DNA of 64,000 nucleotides from a bacterium (lineage in GTDB: Bacteria > Bacteroidota > Ignavibacteria > Kapaibacteriales > UBA7675): positions 1 through 64,000 of the forward strand of contig JAUIKM010000020.1 in the NCBI GenBank assembly GCA_030430495.1, written 5' to 3'. This document shows, piece after piece, positions 1-9,500 of the stretch. The first letter of the stretch is position 1, and each line of letters opens with the position of its first letter. The notes under the pieces are model-generated. The model was not told the DNA's origin, made no database searches, and saw nothing but the letters and a program-made list of their open reading frames with translations. A program made the position numbers and the translations under genes.

Positions 1-3000
1 TCGTCGCCGGGACAAAAGTCAGGATGCCGGTGGTGGCTGCAATCCGCGGTTGCACGGCGAACAGCGCATTGTTGTCGTTTTGAACCTCAAAACTGAGTGT
101 CTGTGTCGTCTCCGGATCGGAGTCGTCGATGCCCGTGGCGAACAGGCTGTCATACAGTCCACTATCCTCATTGACCGTCGCGTTTGCGCCCGTGTTAAAA
201 GCCGGCGCGTCGTTGACCGGCCGCACGTCCACGCTGAATGTCGTCGATCGATTAAACCCGCCGTCGTCCACAGTGACGACAATATCAACCGTGCCGTTTG
301 CCTGTGCGACAGGCGTTATCAGCAGCGAAGTCGTTGCGCTTGTCGGCGTGTTGATTGAGATTGAACTGTCGTCAACAATGGACTGGTCTGCGCTTGTGGC
401 GCTCAGGATCAGATTGTTAAACGGAGTGTCGATGTCCGCCAGATTAACGGACAACGTAAGCGGCGTATCTTCCGGCGTGTTAACAACAGCATTGTTGGTA
501 CTGATTACCGGCGCGTCGTTAACCGGCAGAACGTCAATGACAAACTGCTGAGCGGCGCTCGAACTCGTGTGCAGACCGCCCGACGGACCGTCGTCATGCA
601 ACACGACCGAAACAATTGCCTGGCCATTCTGGTTCGTCGCCGGGACAAAAGTCAGGATGCCGGTGGTGGCTGCAATCCGCGGTTGCACGGCGAACAGCGC
701 ATTGTTGTCGTTTTGAACCTCAAAACTGAGTGTCTGTGTCGTCTCCGGATCGGAGTCGTCCATTCCTGTCGCAAATGCCGCATCGTAAACACCGCTGTCT
801 TCGTTGACGGTCACATTTGCCCCGGTGTTAAACACGGGTGCATTGTTAACCGACACGACCGAAATCGAGAAGGTCGTGGAGCTGCTCAGCGCACCGTCGT
901 CAACCGCGAATGTCAGAGTCGTGCTGCCGTTGGCGTCCACAACCGGCGAGATCAGAAACTTTGTGTATTCAGCCGTAGCGCCGACTTTGGCAATCGACTG
1001 AATCAAGCTGCCGTCGGCCGCCGGCAGCGTGAACGACAAACCGGCGATTCCAGGGTCGACGTCCGTCAATTTCACATGTAGTGCAAACGGCGTGCTCTCG
1101 GGCGATGCGATCACCGTCTGTCTCGTAGCGATAATTGGTGCGTCGTTCACAACCGTAAGCAATGCGCTCGCCTCGCCGCCCGGCGTGACGATGTAGAGGT
1201 CGTACGGACCAATCTCATCCAGATTCCCGGCCGGAACCGTCAGCGTCGAACGCGTGCGGCCCTTCGTCGTAACCTGCACTCCGACGGAGCCGGTCGTAAC
1301 GCCCGCGGGCAGCAGATGCGCCGAATTTGGGTAGACGTCCCAGCCGCTCACGTCAACCTGCACCGAGCCCGTTGTGGCCGTAACCGCACCGGGCGCCAGC
1401 GCGCTGATCGACGGCGCGTCGAGGTTATGCCAGATGCGTTCCGCGCCGCTGCGCGCCACCAGGATGTCCACGCTGCCGTCGGAGTCGATGTCCGCCATCG
1501 CCGCAGCGCGCGATGAACCCGAACCTTTGTTGCTGCGCGAAATCAGCGCAAGACCGTTGTTTAACACAATGTTGTCGTTGGACTGTCCCTGCACGTCGGA
1601 ATGCTCAGTGGCGATAAAGACATCAATATCGCCGTCGTTGTCCACATCGCCCGTGGCGATGCCGTGCGGCTCGCCCGTCAGTTCAAGCGAAGATTTGTTG
1701 TAGCTGAACTCGCCGATGTTGCGCCAGGTGTCCAGCGAGGGCAGGTTGTCCTGATCTGTCTGCAGATCGCCTTTGGTGTTGGTCGCCCAGAGAATATCCA
1801 TCACGCCGTCGCTGTCGACGTCCATGATCGCCGTATCCCATGCTTCGGGCGCGCCCAGCGCCTGGCTCGTGAAAGAACCGCCGTCATTGCGCAGAATCAG
1901 CGAGGCCGCACTCTCCTGCGCGCCGACGATGTCCGGCAGGCCGTCGTTGTTTAAGTCGCCGATCGCCACAGCGACCAGGTCGCTGCCGCTCGCCAGCACG
2001 CTCGTCGAAAATCCGGCCGCACCGTCGTTTAATGCCAGAACAAGTTCGTCGTTGCGCGCCAGCACGGCGTCCAGGTCGCCGTCGCCGTCGATGTCGTGCA
2101 GCGCCACGTCGTCGCCGTCCGCACCGCCGAACCAGGAGATGTTAAAAGTGCCGTCGCCGTTGTTTAACCACACTTCGGCCGCCGCCGCGCCGCCGCCGCT
2201 GCTTTTGTTCGCCAGCATCGCGTCCAGATCGCCGTCGCCGTCCAGATCGCCGATTTCAACGGCGTAGTGATCGTTGCCGCCAAAGTCCGTGGAAGAAAAC
2301 TCACCCGCCCCCTGGTTGATCCATATCTGTGAACTGCCGCCGCTGTTGGCCGCGATGGCGTCAATCTGTCCGTCGCCGTTTAAGTCGCCCAGCGCCACAT
2401 CCTGCGTGTTGCCGGAGCCAAAGCCGGACTCAAGCAGCACGCCGGAGCCGTCCTGCACTTCAGCGCGGAATTCGTACACATGCGCGTGATCGATCGGCAG
2501 ATTGCCATGACTCTGAACTTCTTCGCTGACCGACAACAACACGCGCTCATTCGGGTTGGCCCTGCGTCCCAGGCTGAAGTCCAGCACGCGGTTGACGTTC
2601 GACGACGTCACCACCGCGCCCGTTGACAAGCCGCCCTGCATCCCCTGCACGGTGAAGTGGCCGTAGCCGCCCGTACCGGAAAGCGTTAAACTCGTCGCGG
2701 CAATCGGGTTGTTAAACTGCAGACTGATCTTGCCGATCGTTGCCGCATTCGCATTTGTTGACGGGCGGAGATCGGTAATGACCGGCAGCGCAGCCGCGTT
2801 GCGCCAGACGGCCGGTCCGGCCTGATTCTGCGCCACCACCAGGTCCACATCGCCGTCGTCGTCGATGTCGCCGTGTGCGCCGCGCACGTTGCGATCACCC
2901 TCCTCAACGACCCGGTAAAACGTCGCGTCGCCGTTGTTGTAGTAGATCTGGCGGCCGCGCGTGGCGATCACGACAGCGTCCAGATCATTGTCGCCGTCGA

Positions 3001-5602
3001 CGTCGAACACCTCAACCGCTTTGCAGTTGCCCGTGCCGAGCAACTCGACCTCAAATGAACCGTCGCCGTTGTTTAACCACTGTCGCATTTGCTGTCCGTG
3101 TGCGCCGACGATAAATGCGTCCAGATCGCCGTCGCCGTCAAAGTCACCGAGGTCGACGTCACTGGCCTGGGTGCTGTCGTAGTTGTGGCGCGAAAAACTC
3201 GGAAACCCGGTATTGATCCAGACCTGCTGCCCGATGATGCCGTTGCTGCCCGAGCGGTCGGTCGTAAAAATTGCATCCAGATCGCCGTCGCCGTCCAGAT
3301 CGCCCACGGACACGCCGTTGTTGCGGCGGTTGACCGCCTGGCTGACGCTGAACGTGCCGTTGCCGTTGTTAACAAGAATCTCCTGGTTGCTGTTGTAATT
3401 CGCCACCAGAATATCAAGATCGCCGTCGCCGTCAAAATCGCCGATACCGTAATCGCGTGTGTCCAATTCAGGCCCGAAATCCACTTTGCTGAACGTGCCG
3501 TCGCCGTTGTTGAAACACAAAGTGTGGACGCCGAATTTGCCGACGATCACATCGAGGTCGCCGTCCCCGTCGAAGTCACCCGCCTCCGCGCATTCGCCAA
3601 AGGTAAACACGGAGGTTTCAACGCTGAAGTTGCCGTTGCCGTCGTTGCGAAACAACTCCGAATCCCCGCCGGAATGGCCGATGGTAAATCCGTCCAGATC
3701 GCCGTCGCCGTCAAAGTCGCCCAACACCACGTCGCTGGTTTCACTGCCGAGTACTGCAAGATCAAAATGCCCGCTGCCGCCGGTCGCTTCGCCGCGATAA
3801 GAATACACTTTTGCACCGATCAGGTCCTCGCCGTCAGCCGATGTGCCGTCTTCCACCACCGTTACCATCACTTTTTCACCGGCGAGTATCGGCGCAGGCG
3901 GGACAAAACGAATGTTAAAATAGCCCGTTCCGTGAAAGATACCGGACGTTAAAATCTTTCCTGCCTTGCCGAAGGGATGAATGATTCCGCTGAGCGGGTT
4001 TAACGACAGTGGATTCATCTTCTGGCTGTAGTAAACCAGGATTTCCTCATTTTTACCCGAAAAGCCGTTCTCCTCCGGCGATACCCTGGCTATAACGGGC
4101 GCACCGGTGTTCTCCCAGATGATGTTGGCGCCGTCGATTGCGATATACACATCCAGGTCGCCGTCGCCGTCCATATCGCCCACCACCACGTCCTGCGCCG
4201 TCCCCGTGCTGATAACCGACGAAGTAAACGTTCCATCGCCGTTGCCCATGTACAGAACGTGATTGCCGTCCAACGCGATGACGCGGTCCATGTTGCCGTC
4301 GTTGTCAAAATCGCCCACCGCCGCCGCGCCCGCGCCGGTGTATTCTTCCAGAATTCCGTCGTTGTTAAAATCGGCCTGCAGAGCGTAGTCGTCGCTGCCG
4401 GAAGCCGTCCCGTGATCGCTGATCGCAAAAGTGCCGTCGCCGTTGTTGGTGTAGCGTTTGTTGTACATGCCGCGCGTCGAGGTCAGAATATCCAGGTCGC
4501 CGTCGTTCTCCAGATCGCCGACCCACAGCCCCGTCGTCTGTGTATTCGGCCCCAGCATCGTGCGGTTAAACGTGCCGTCGCCGTTGCCGAAAAAGAGTTC
4601 GTCGGCATCGTTGTTTTCATTGCCGACGATAAAATCGACAACGCCGTCGCCGTTGAAGTCGCCGGCTTTAACAACGCGGCTGTCGGTCGCTTCCGTGCTG
4701 ATCTGAACCGAGACAAAGGTGGCATTGCCGTTGTTTAACCACACTTTTGCGCCGGCGTTGTCGAGCACTTCAAACACGTCCAGATCGCCGTCGTCGTCCA
4801 CGTCCGCCAGCGCAATATCGCGCGAGTCATCAGTCGCCGACCCGAAATCTTTCGGATTGTAAGACATGGCGGAAATCTGCTGCAACACGCGGTTTTTGGC
4901 ATTGCCATTGGCCATCACGATGTCCATGTCGCCGTCGCCGTCCATATCGCCCAGCGAAGCGCCGACCGAATTGTGCGTCGGCGATCCCGCCGCGATTGAC
5001 GTAAACGTTCCGGCGCCGGCCAGCGGTGCGGCTGTAAATTGATAGGTAAAGGGACGCGACATTGCCGTTCCGCCCGCGCTCTCGGCGTTTTTAACATTTA
5101 CGGTGATATCTTCGCCAGGAAAAAAATCAATATTGGGATTGACTGTCACGCGGCTGTTGCCGCTGTTGTAACTCACTGCAAGCCTGCCGTCGTAGCTGCG
5201 CCGCGAACCTATGACTGTGATATTGGCGTTTAACGACGTCGTCCCGGTCGTCAGGGTGTTGGTGTTCATCGCCTCGCTGAAGCTGATCTGTACCGACTGC
5301 GACGGCGGCGAAACATGCGAATTCGTAACCGGTAGCAGCGTCGTGATTTCAGGCGTCTGAGCCGACAGCACGTTGCCGCCGCACAAGATCAGCACTACTC
5401 CCGCAGCGGAAGCCGCAACCTGGCGCAGCCCGCTCAGCTTTAACATCTGAGCCAGTTTTTCAATGCGTTTAATGAGCGTGGATTTTTTGCGCAGGTCCTG
5501 TCCGGCCGCGCTCTCCGCGCACATCAGTCTGTTAAGTCTGCGCACGCTTTTGCGCAGGCGGCGCAGCGCAGCAAGAGTGAATGAATGTTTGTTAAGTCGC
5601 AT
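1..5602 (-). CDS. giant secreted FG-GAP/VCBS and cadherin-like repeat protein (3' end beyond window)
   Basis: The frame is open from the ATG at 5602 to the left edge, giving about 1867 codons without a stop; the C-terminus lies outside. Residues 1-58 are basic, then a hydrophobic stretch (about 59-78) ends in LSA, a plausible signal-peptidase site. An ATG at 5446 would give a conventional-length signal peptide and may be the true start. Three bacterial Ig-like segments (about 81-185, 500-600, 937-1060) alternate with blocks of FG-GAP/VCBS repeats built on GDxDGDGDLD (about 219-490, 620-930, 1067-1390), the calcium-binding loops of integrin-like propellers. An IPT/TIG-like segment (about 1396-1480) is followed by tandem cadherin-like domains with NDAP linkers near residues 1484, 1587, 1694 and 1796. 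Inference: a very large calcium-binding surface protein. A T9SS tail is expected beyond the window but is not seen. Confidence 0.9.
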   Translation of the reverse strand, partial: MRLNKHSFTLAALRRLRKSVRRLNRLMCAESAAGQDLRKKSTLIKRIEKLAQMLKLSGLRQVAASAAGVVLILCGGNVLSAQTPEITTLLPVTNSHVSPPSQSVQISFSEAMNTNTLTTGTTSLNANITVIGSRRSYDGRLAVSYNSGNSRVTVNPNIDFFPGEDITVNVKNAESAGGTAMSRPFTYQFTAAPLAGAGTFTSIAAGSPTHNSVGASLGDMDGDGDMDIVMANGNAKNRVLQQISAMSYNPKDFGSATDDSRDIALADVDDDGDLDVFEVLDNAGAKVWLNNGNATFVSVQISTEATDSRVVKAGDFNGDGVVDFIVGNENNDADELFFGNGDGTFNRTMLGPNTQTTGLWVGDLENDGDLDILTSTRGMYNKRYTNNGDGTFAISDHGTASGSDDYALQADFNNDGILEEYTGAGAAAVGDFDNDGNMDRVIALDGNHVLYMGNGDGTFTSSVISTGTAQDVVVGDMDGDGDLDVYIAIDGANIIWENTGAPVIARVSPEENGFSGKNEEILVYYSQKMNPLSLNPLSGIIHPFGKAGKILTSGIFHGTGYFNIRFVPPAPILAGEKVMVTVVEDGTSADGEDLIGAKVYSYRGEATGGSGHFDLAVLGSETSDVVLGDFDGDGDLDGFTIGHSGGDSELFRNDGNGNFSVETSVFTFGECAEAGDFDGDGDLDVIVGKFGVHTLCFNNGDGTFSKVDFGPELDTRDYGIGDFDGDGDLDILVANYNSNQEILVNNGNGTFSVSQAVNRRNNGVSVGDLDGDGDLDAIFTTDRSGSNGIIGQQVWINTGFPSFSRHNYDSTQASDVDLGDFDGDGDLDAFIVGAHGQQMRQWLNNGDGSFEVELLGTGNCKAVEVFDVDGDNDLDAVVIATRGRQIYYNNGDATFYRVVEEGDRNVRGAHGDIDDDGDVDLVVAQNQAGPAVWRNAAALPVITDLRPSTNANAATIGKISLQFNNPIAATSLTLSGTGGYGHFTVQGMQGGLSTGAVVTSSNVNRVLDFSLGRRANPNERVLLSVSEEVQSHGNLPIDHAHVYEFRAEVQDGSGVLLESGFGSGNTQDVALGDLNGDGQIDAIAANSGGSSQIWINQGAGEFSSTDFGGNDHYAVEIGDLDGDGDLDAMLANKSSGGGAAAAEVWLNNGDGTFNISWFGGADGDDVALHDIDGDGDLDAVLARNDELVLALNDGAAGFSTSVLASGSDLVAVAIGDLNNDGLPDIVGAQESAASLILRNDGGSFTSQALGAPEAWDTAIMDVDSDGVMDILWATNTKGDLQTDQDNLPSLDTWRNIGEFSYNKSSLELTGEPHGIATGDVDNDGDIDVFIATEHSDVQGQSNDNIVLNNGLALISRSNKGSGSSRAAAMADIDSDGSVDILVARSGAERIWHNLDAPSISALAPGAVTATTGSVQVDVSGWDVYPNSAHLLPAGVTTGSVGVQVTTKGRTRSTLTVPAGNLDEIGPYDLYIVTPGGEASALLTVVNDAPIIATRQTVIASPESTPFALHVKLTDVDPGIAGLSFTLPAADGSLIQSIAKVGATAEYTKFLISPVVDANGSTTLTFAVDDGALSSSTTFSISVVSVNNAPVFNTGANVTVNEDSGVYDAAFATGMDDSDPETTQTLSFEVQNDNNALFAVQPRIAATTGILTFVPATNQNGQAIVSVVLHDDGPSGGLHTSSSAAQQFVIDVLPVNDAPVISTNNAVVNTPEDTPLTLSVNLADIDTPFNNLILSATSADQSIVDDSSISINTPTSATTSLLITPVAQANGTVDIVVTVDDGGFNRSTTFSVDVRPVNDAPAFNTGANATVNEDSGLYDSLFATGIDDSDPETTQTLSFEVQNDNNALFAVQPRIAATTGILTFVPAT
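634..760 (-). repeat. exact 127-bp internal duplication (second copy at 1-127)
   Basis: Positions 1-127 and 634-760 are identical base for base and lie 633 bp (211 codons) apart in the same frame. They encode the same piece of two cadherin-like domains of the giant surface protein. Identity at the DNA level, where the surrounding domains have diverged, points to recent duplication or gene conversion of a two-domain module. Confidence 0.9.
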
Positions 5603-5936
5603 GACAATAGTCTCAAGAATATGGTTGAACTGTGTGTTATCGCGTTCGTTTTCTCAAGACCTGAAGGGCCGTTCCGTTCAGTTTAAGACAAGACGGCCTG
5701 CTCGGCTTCACGGTATTGCCGGCACCGCGAAGCCGAAAAGCATAGCCGTCTCGTTCTTGAGATGCTACAAAATTACGCTGCGCGGGAGGTCGCCGCACCT
5801 CGTCACGATTACACCATTTGCTGTATGTTTTTGGTGTATAGGCGGCATTTCCGCCGCCATTTTGTCGGTTTGACACTACAGGACTACACCATTTGCGTGG
5901 AGACTGGTGTACCCTGCATTCACCCTGCGGCATGTG

Positions 5937-6138
5937 AATCTTTGTCTGAGGCGCTTCGCCTCCCGCTCTGCGGTTGGGCTTGCTTTTGTGCTTTTGCTCG
6001 TCAGCGTGGTGGAAGTTTTCGAGGCCGGAGCCGGTGATTGGACATGCATGTTTGCAGTCTTCAGGCAGGCGCCACTACGTAATTAATACGTATGAGCTGT
6101 GAGCCCTGAGGGCACACAACTCAAAAGTCTTGCGTGCC
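5937..6138. repeat. composite dispersed intergenic repeat, copy 1
   Basis: About 170-200 bp that align, with substitutions, to 12185-12375. Shared blocks in order are a GC-rich start, a TTTTGCTCGTCnGCG block, GAAGTTT, and an end block TACGTATGAGCTGnGAGCCCT that can fold (GAGCTGTG...CACAnCTC). The last block also occurs twice at 28659-28798. No coding signal is seen. Confidence 0.65.
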
Positions 6139-6311
6139 AGAAACCCTGAATTTGAGCACGCCGCTAAAAATCGCGTAGAAATACCTGGTCCTCCGGGCGT
6201 TTCCGGCTTCGGAACGCCACTTGTGACAGGCTGAACGTCTCCAGCCCAACAGCCTGAAACCAGTCCAAAAGCCCCAACCATCAAGCTGCATGACAAACAA
6301 AAAGTCAAGCA

Positions 6312-6351
6312 GAGCCTGAGACGCAAGTGCAACGCGCGGCTCAAAGCGGTC
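6312..6351. repeat. type-B dispersed repeat (GAGCCTGAGACGC ... CGGCTCAAAGCGGTC)
   Basis: The same boundary sequences recur at 13113-13145 and 29063-29095, each with a GAGCC...GGCTC or similar short stem. In the other two places the element sits just past the stop codon of a minus-strand gene. Confidence 0.6.
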
Positions 6352-6474
6352 TGTACAAAAGTGAGAACGAGTAGTTGAGAAGTGCAGGCTCGCCAGCCCA
6401 TTTGCCGGGTCGAAACCGGCGAAGAATACCCTTGCTCTGCACCCGTGGATGACACGAAAATTCATTAAACCAAA

Positions 6475-6519
6475 AACCCGCCCGGAAGCCGGTTAAACAC
6501 CAGCAATTCCGGACGGGTT
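6475..6519 (-). terminator. Rho-independent terminator of the 6554 gene
   Basis: AACCCGCCCGGAA (6475-6487) pairs with TTCCGGACGGGTT (6507-6519) with one mismatch over 13 bp and a 19-nt loop. Read on the minus strand, the stem is followed by a short T run, about 35 bp past the stop codon at 6554. Confidence 0.75.
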
Positions 6520-6553
6520 GATTTGTTAACCAGCCCTCGACCATTCGCCGAGT

Positions 6554-9500
6554 TTAAGGCGCTATAACGATACTGCGACGCAGCTGCTGTGCCACGCCCT
6601 CGCCATCCACGTAGTCGACAAGCATGACGTAAACGCCCGCCGCCAGTTTAACGCCGCCGACCTCGCGCCCCTCAATGCTGAACTGCTGCGTGCCGGTGTG
6701 CGCCGCCGGCAGACTGAATTCACACAGCGCGCGGCCGCTCATGTCCAGCAAACGAATTTCGAGCGGAGTATCGCTGCCCGTTTCGATCGCGACGTCGGCA
6801 TGTTGAACCACGGGATGCGGGCTGACGCGAATACCGCTCTCAACAACCGCAACCCGCTCCTCGCCTTGTTTAACAGAAGCGACCGAAATGCTCACCGTCG
6901 CCGTCGAAGAGCCGCCGTTGCCGTCCTCAATCGTGTAGGTAAAGCTGTCAACGCCTGTTGCGGCGCCTGCGCTGTACTCCAGCGTCGTGCCGCCGCCGGT
7001 AATCGCCACTGTTCCCAGTGTGCCGTCCGTTTTGGCCGTGATTGTCAGTGCGTCGTTTTCCGGATCGCTGTCGTTGTTTAACACGCTGATGGTTACACTG
7101 TTGTTCGGCGCTACAAATCCGCCGTCGTCGTTTACCGCCTCCGGCGCCAGGTTGCGCGCAAAGACGGAAATTGCATCGTCGTTGCGGCCGGCGCAGTAGA
7201 CGTGGCGGCTGTCGTTGGAAACGTCCAGCGCACGCACGCGGCGCAGACCGTCGACGCCGTCCTGACCGTCTTTGAGGCACTGCACGTAGGTCAGCGAACA
7301 ATCGCCCAGCGAGCGGCGGAAGAGCGCAATGGCATTGTCGAGTTCGCCGACGACATACACGGAGCGGCCGTCGTCGCTGCACTGCACATCGTAAGCGCCG
7401 TAGAGTCCGTCGACGCCGTTCTGTCCGTCCTTGATTTTCTCGGAGAAACTTATCGTGCAGGTCTGCGGATTGCGCTTGAACACCGCCAGCGCTTTGTCGC
7501 CCAGACCGGTCACGTAAACGCTTTTGGAGTCGGGACTCAGCGCCACGCTCGTCGGAGAAGCAAGGCCGTCGACGCCGTTGATTCCGTCGCGATACTGCGT
7601 TTCCCAGCTCAGCGTTCCGTCGTTCAGTGAGCGGCTGAACACCGCCAGGGCGTCATCGCCATTGCCGGCCACGTAGACGTTTTTGCCGTCGGGACTGACC
7701 GCTACGCCCATGGCATTGCGCAGACCGTCGATACCTTCCTGACCGTCCTGATACAGACCGACGAAGCTGATGTTCGCCGCGGACGACTGCGTCTCAAAGT
7801 GCGCCACGCTGTGATTGTTGAACGAAGCCACGTACACGGATCGGCCGTCGCTGCTGGCGGCGATGCCGACCGGATTCTGCAGCAGGTCCGGGCCTCCGTC
7901 CGCAGTCAGAATATTGTACAGGTCCAGCTCGCCGTTGTCGTAATCGATGTTAAACACGAGCAGAGAGTTGTCGGCATAAGACGTGACGTACAGAACACTC
8001 TCGTCCGGCGACAGCGCCAGGGCCGAGGGATAACGCATGTTCGTCACTCCGCCACGCAGGTGGCGTGCACGGCCCAGATATGTCAGCGTGCCGGTGGAAA
8101 CATTACGCTCAAACATTGCGACGGAGTGGTCGCTCCAGCCTGCGCCGAAGACATAACGCCCGTCGGCGGTCAGTGCCACATCGGCCACGCGTTTAAGTCC
8201 GCGCACGCCGCCGCGGCGGTCTTTCTTGCGCTGTACATAGGAAAGGTTCGGCTGCGCCTCCTCCGAAGTCTTGACCGCGATCACAACGTTGACGGTTATA
8301 CCCGTGCACAGACTTTCGCCCTGCGCCGTGTAACTGAAGGTCTCAAATCCGGTGAAATCGGCCGGCGCGGTATAGGTTATCACCCCGCTGGAAATCCAGC
8401 TTGCCGTACCGCTCAGCATCTCTTCGTTGTTCAGACCGGTCACCGTCAGACCGGCGGCTATGTCGTTGTTCAACACGTTGAACGTGACGGTGCTGCCGGC
8501 CGTCACGCAGACGTAGTCCATCTGCCCCAGAACCGGAAATGTCGAGACGACCAGCGTGGTCGCGCGCGAAGAGCCGTCGGGGAAGTCTTCCACCACCGTT
8601 ACGCTAGCGATTGTCTGATTCTCCCAGATGACGGTGCCGCCGGTGCACGTCGGATTTAATTCGACCCCGAGCTCGACACTGCCGTCGTTGAAGAACCAAC
8701 TGTAGCTGTGCTCCGTGCTGAAAAAACGCAGCTTGTAAATCAGGTCGATGCCGACACACGCCGTCGTCGCACCGACAATTTCGAGCGGCGGCAGAGCTTC
8801 AAACGAGCCGATGTCGCGAATGCCGTAGGCCGGCCGTTCGCGCTGATCGAGAGGATCCAAACCAAAGGGAGCGCCGTGGTTGATGGCCGGACTGCTCAGG
8901 TCCAGCGCATGCGTGAAGGTCTGTCCGCCGTTGTCGGCCAGTGCCTGCAGACCGGCGTCGATGGTCGTCGCAGATTCCTTTGCACCCGCGTTTTCCGTCG
9001 TTGTGCCGTTCGGGTCGCCGTAGCGGTCGCCCGTGGTGTTGGAGGCAAAATTCAGGTCGCCGACTGTGCCGATCAGGTTGTAGCCGTCCGAGCTGAATGC
9101 GCCGCCGACGTCGGGATACTCGCCGCCTCTGTCGGTGTTGCCGGCAATGATGTTGGAGCGGACGCTGCCGCCGGGACCGTAGATCCCGCCGCCGTGGCCG
9201 CCGCCGTCATCGTCGTCGTCCGCAGTATTCAGTGTAATAGTGTTGCTGGTCAGAAACAGCGGTTTGGACGAGTAGATCGCCCCGCCGTGGCCGGCCGCCG
9301 AATTCTGTGAAAAGGTGTTGTCGTGCGCTTTCAGGGCCGATTCGTTGTGAATTGCGCCGCCGAAATGCCCGGCCGAATTGAGCACAAAAGTGCTGCCGGT
9401 GACAACCAGTTCGCTCGCCTGAGTGAGGATCCCGCCGCCGTCTTCGCCGGCCGTGTTTTCCGAGATCGTGCAGGACGTCACGTTCGTCGTCGAGCCGGAA

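Larger units (their letters stand above)
5603..6553. other. 950-bp spacer between two surface-protein genes
   Basis: I see no convincing gene. The part nearest the 5602 start must hold the promoter of that gene. The direct repeat ACACCATTTGC occurs near 5811 and 5886, and a small GGCGG/CCGCC hairpin lies at 5841-5855. From about 5937 the spacer carries a composite dispersed repeat also found at 12.2 kb, then a type-B repeat (6312-6351) preceded by a TGAC-AAACAAAAA-GTCA element near 6291, then the terminator of the 6554 gene. Short open frames here translate repeat DNA and are not believed. Confidence 0.6.

Noticed and set aside
6075-6465. two overlapping minus-strand frames of 114-126 codons
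   Set aside because: They cover dispersed repeats and end in the ALRAHS-type translation shared with other spacers.
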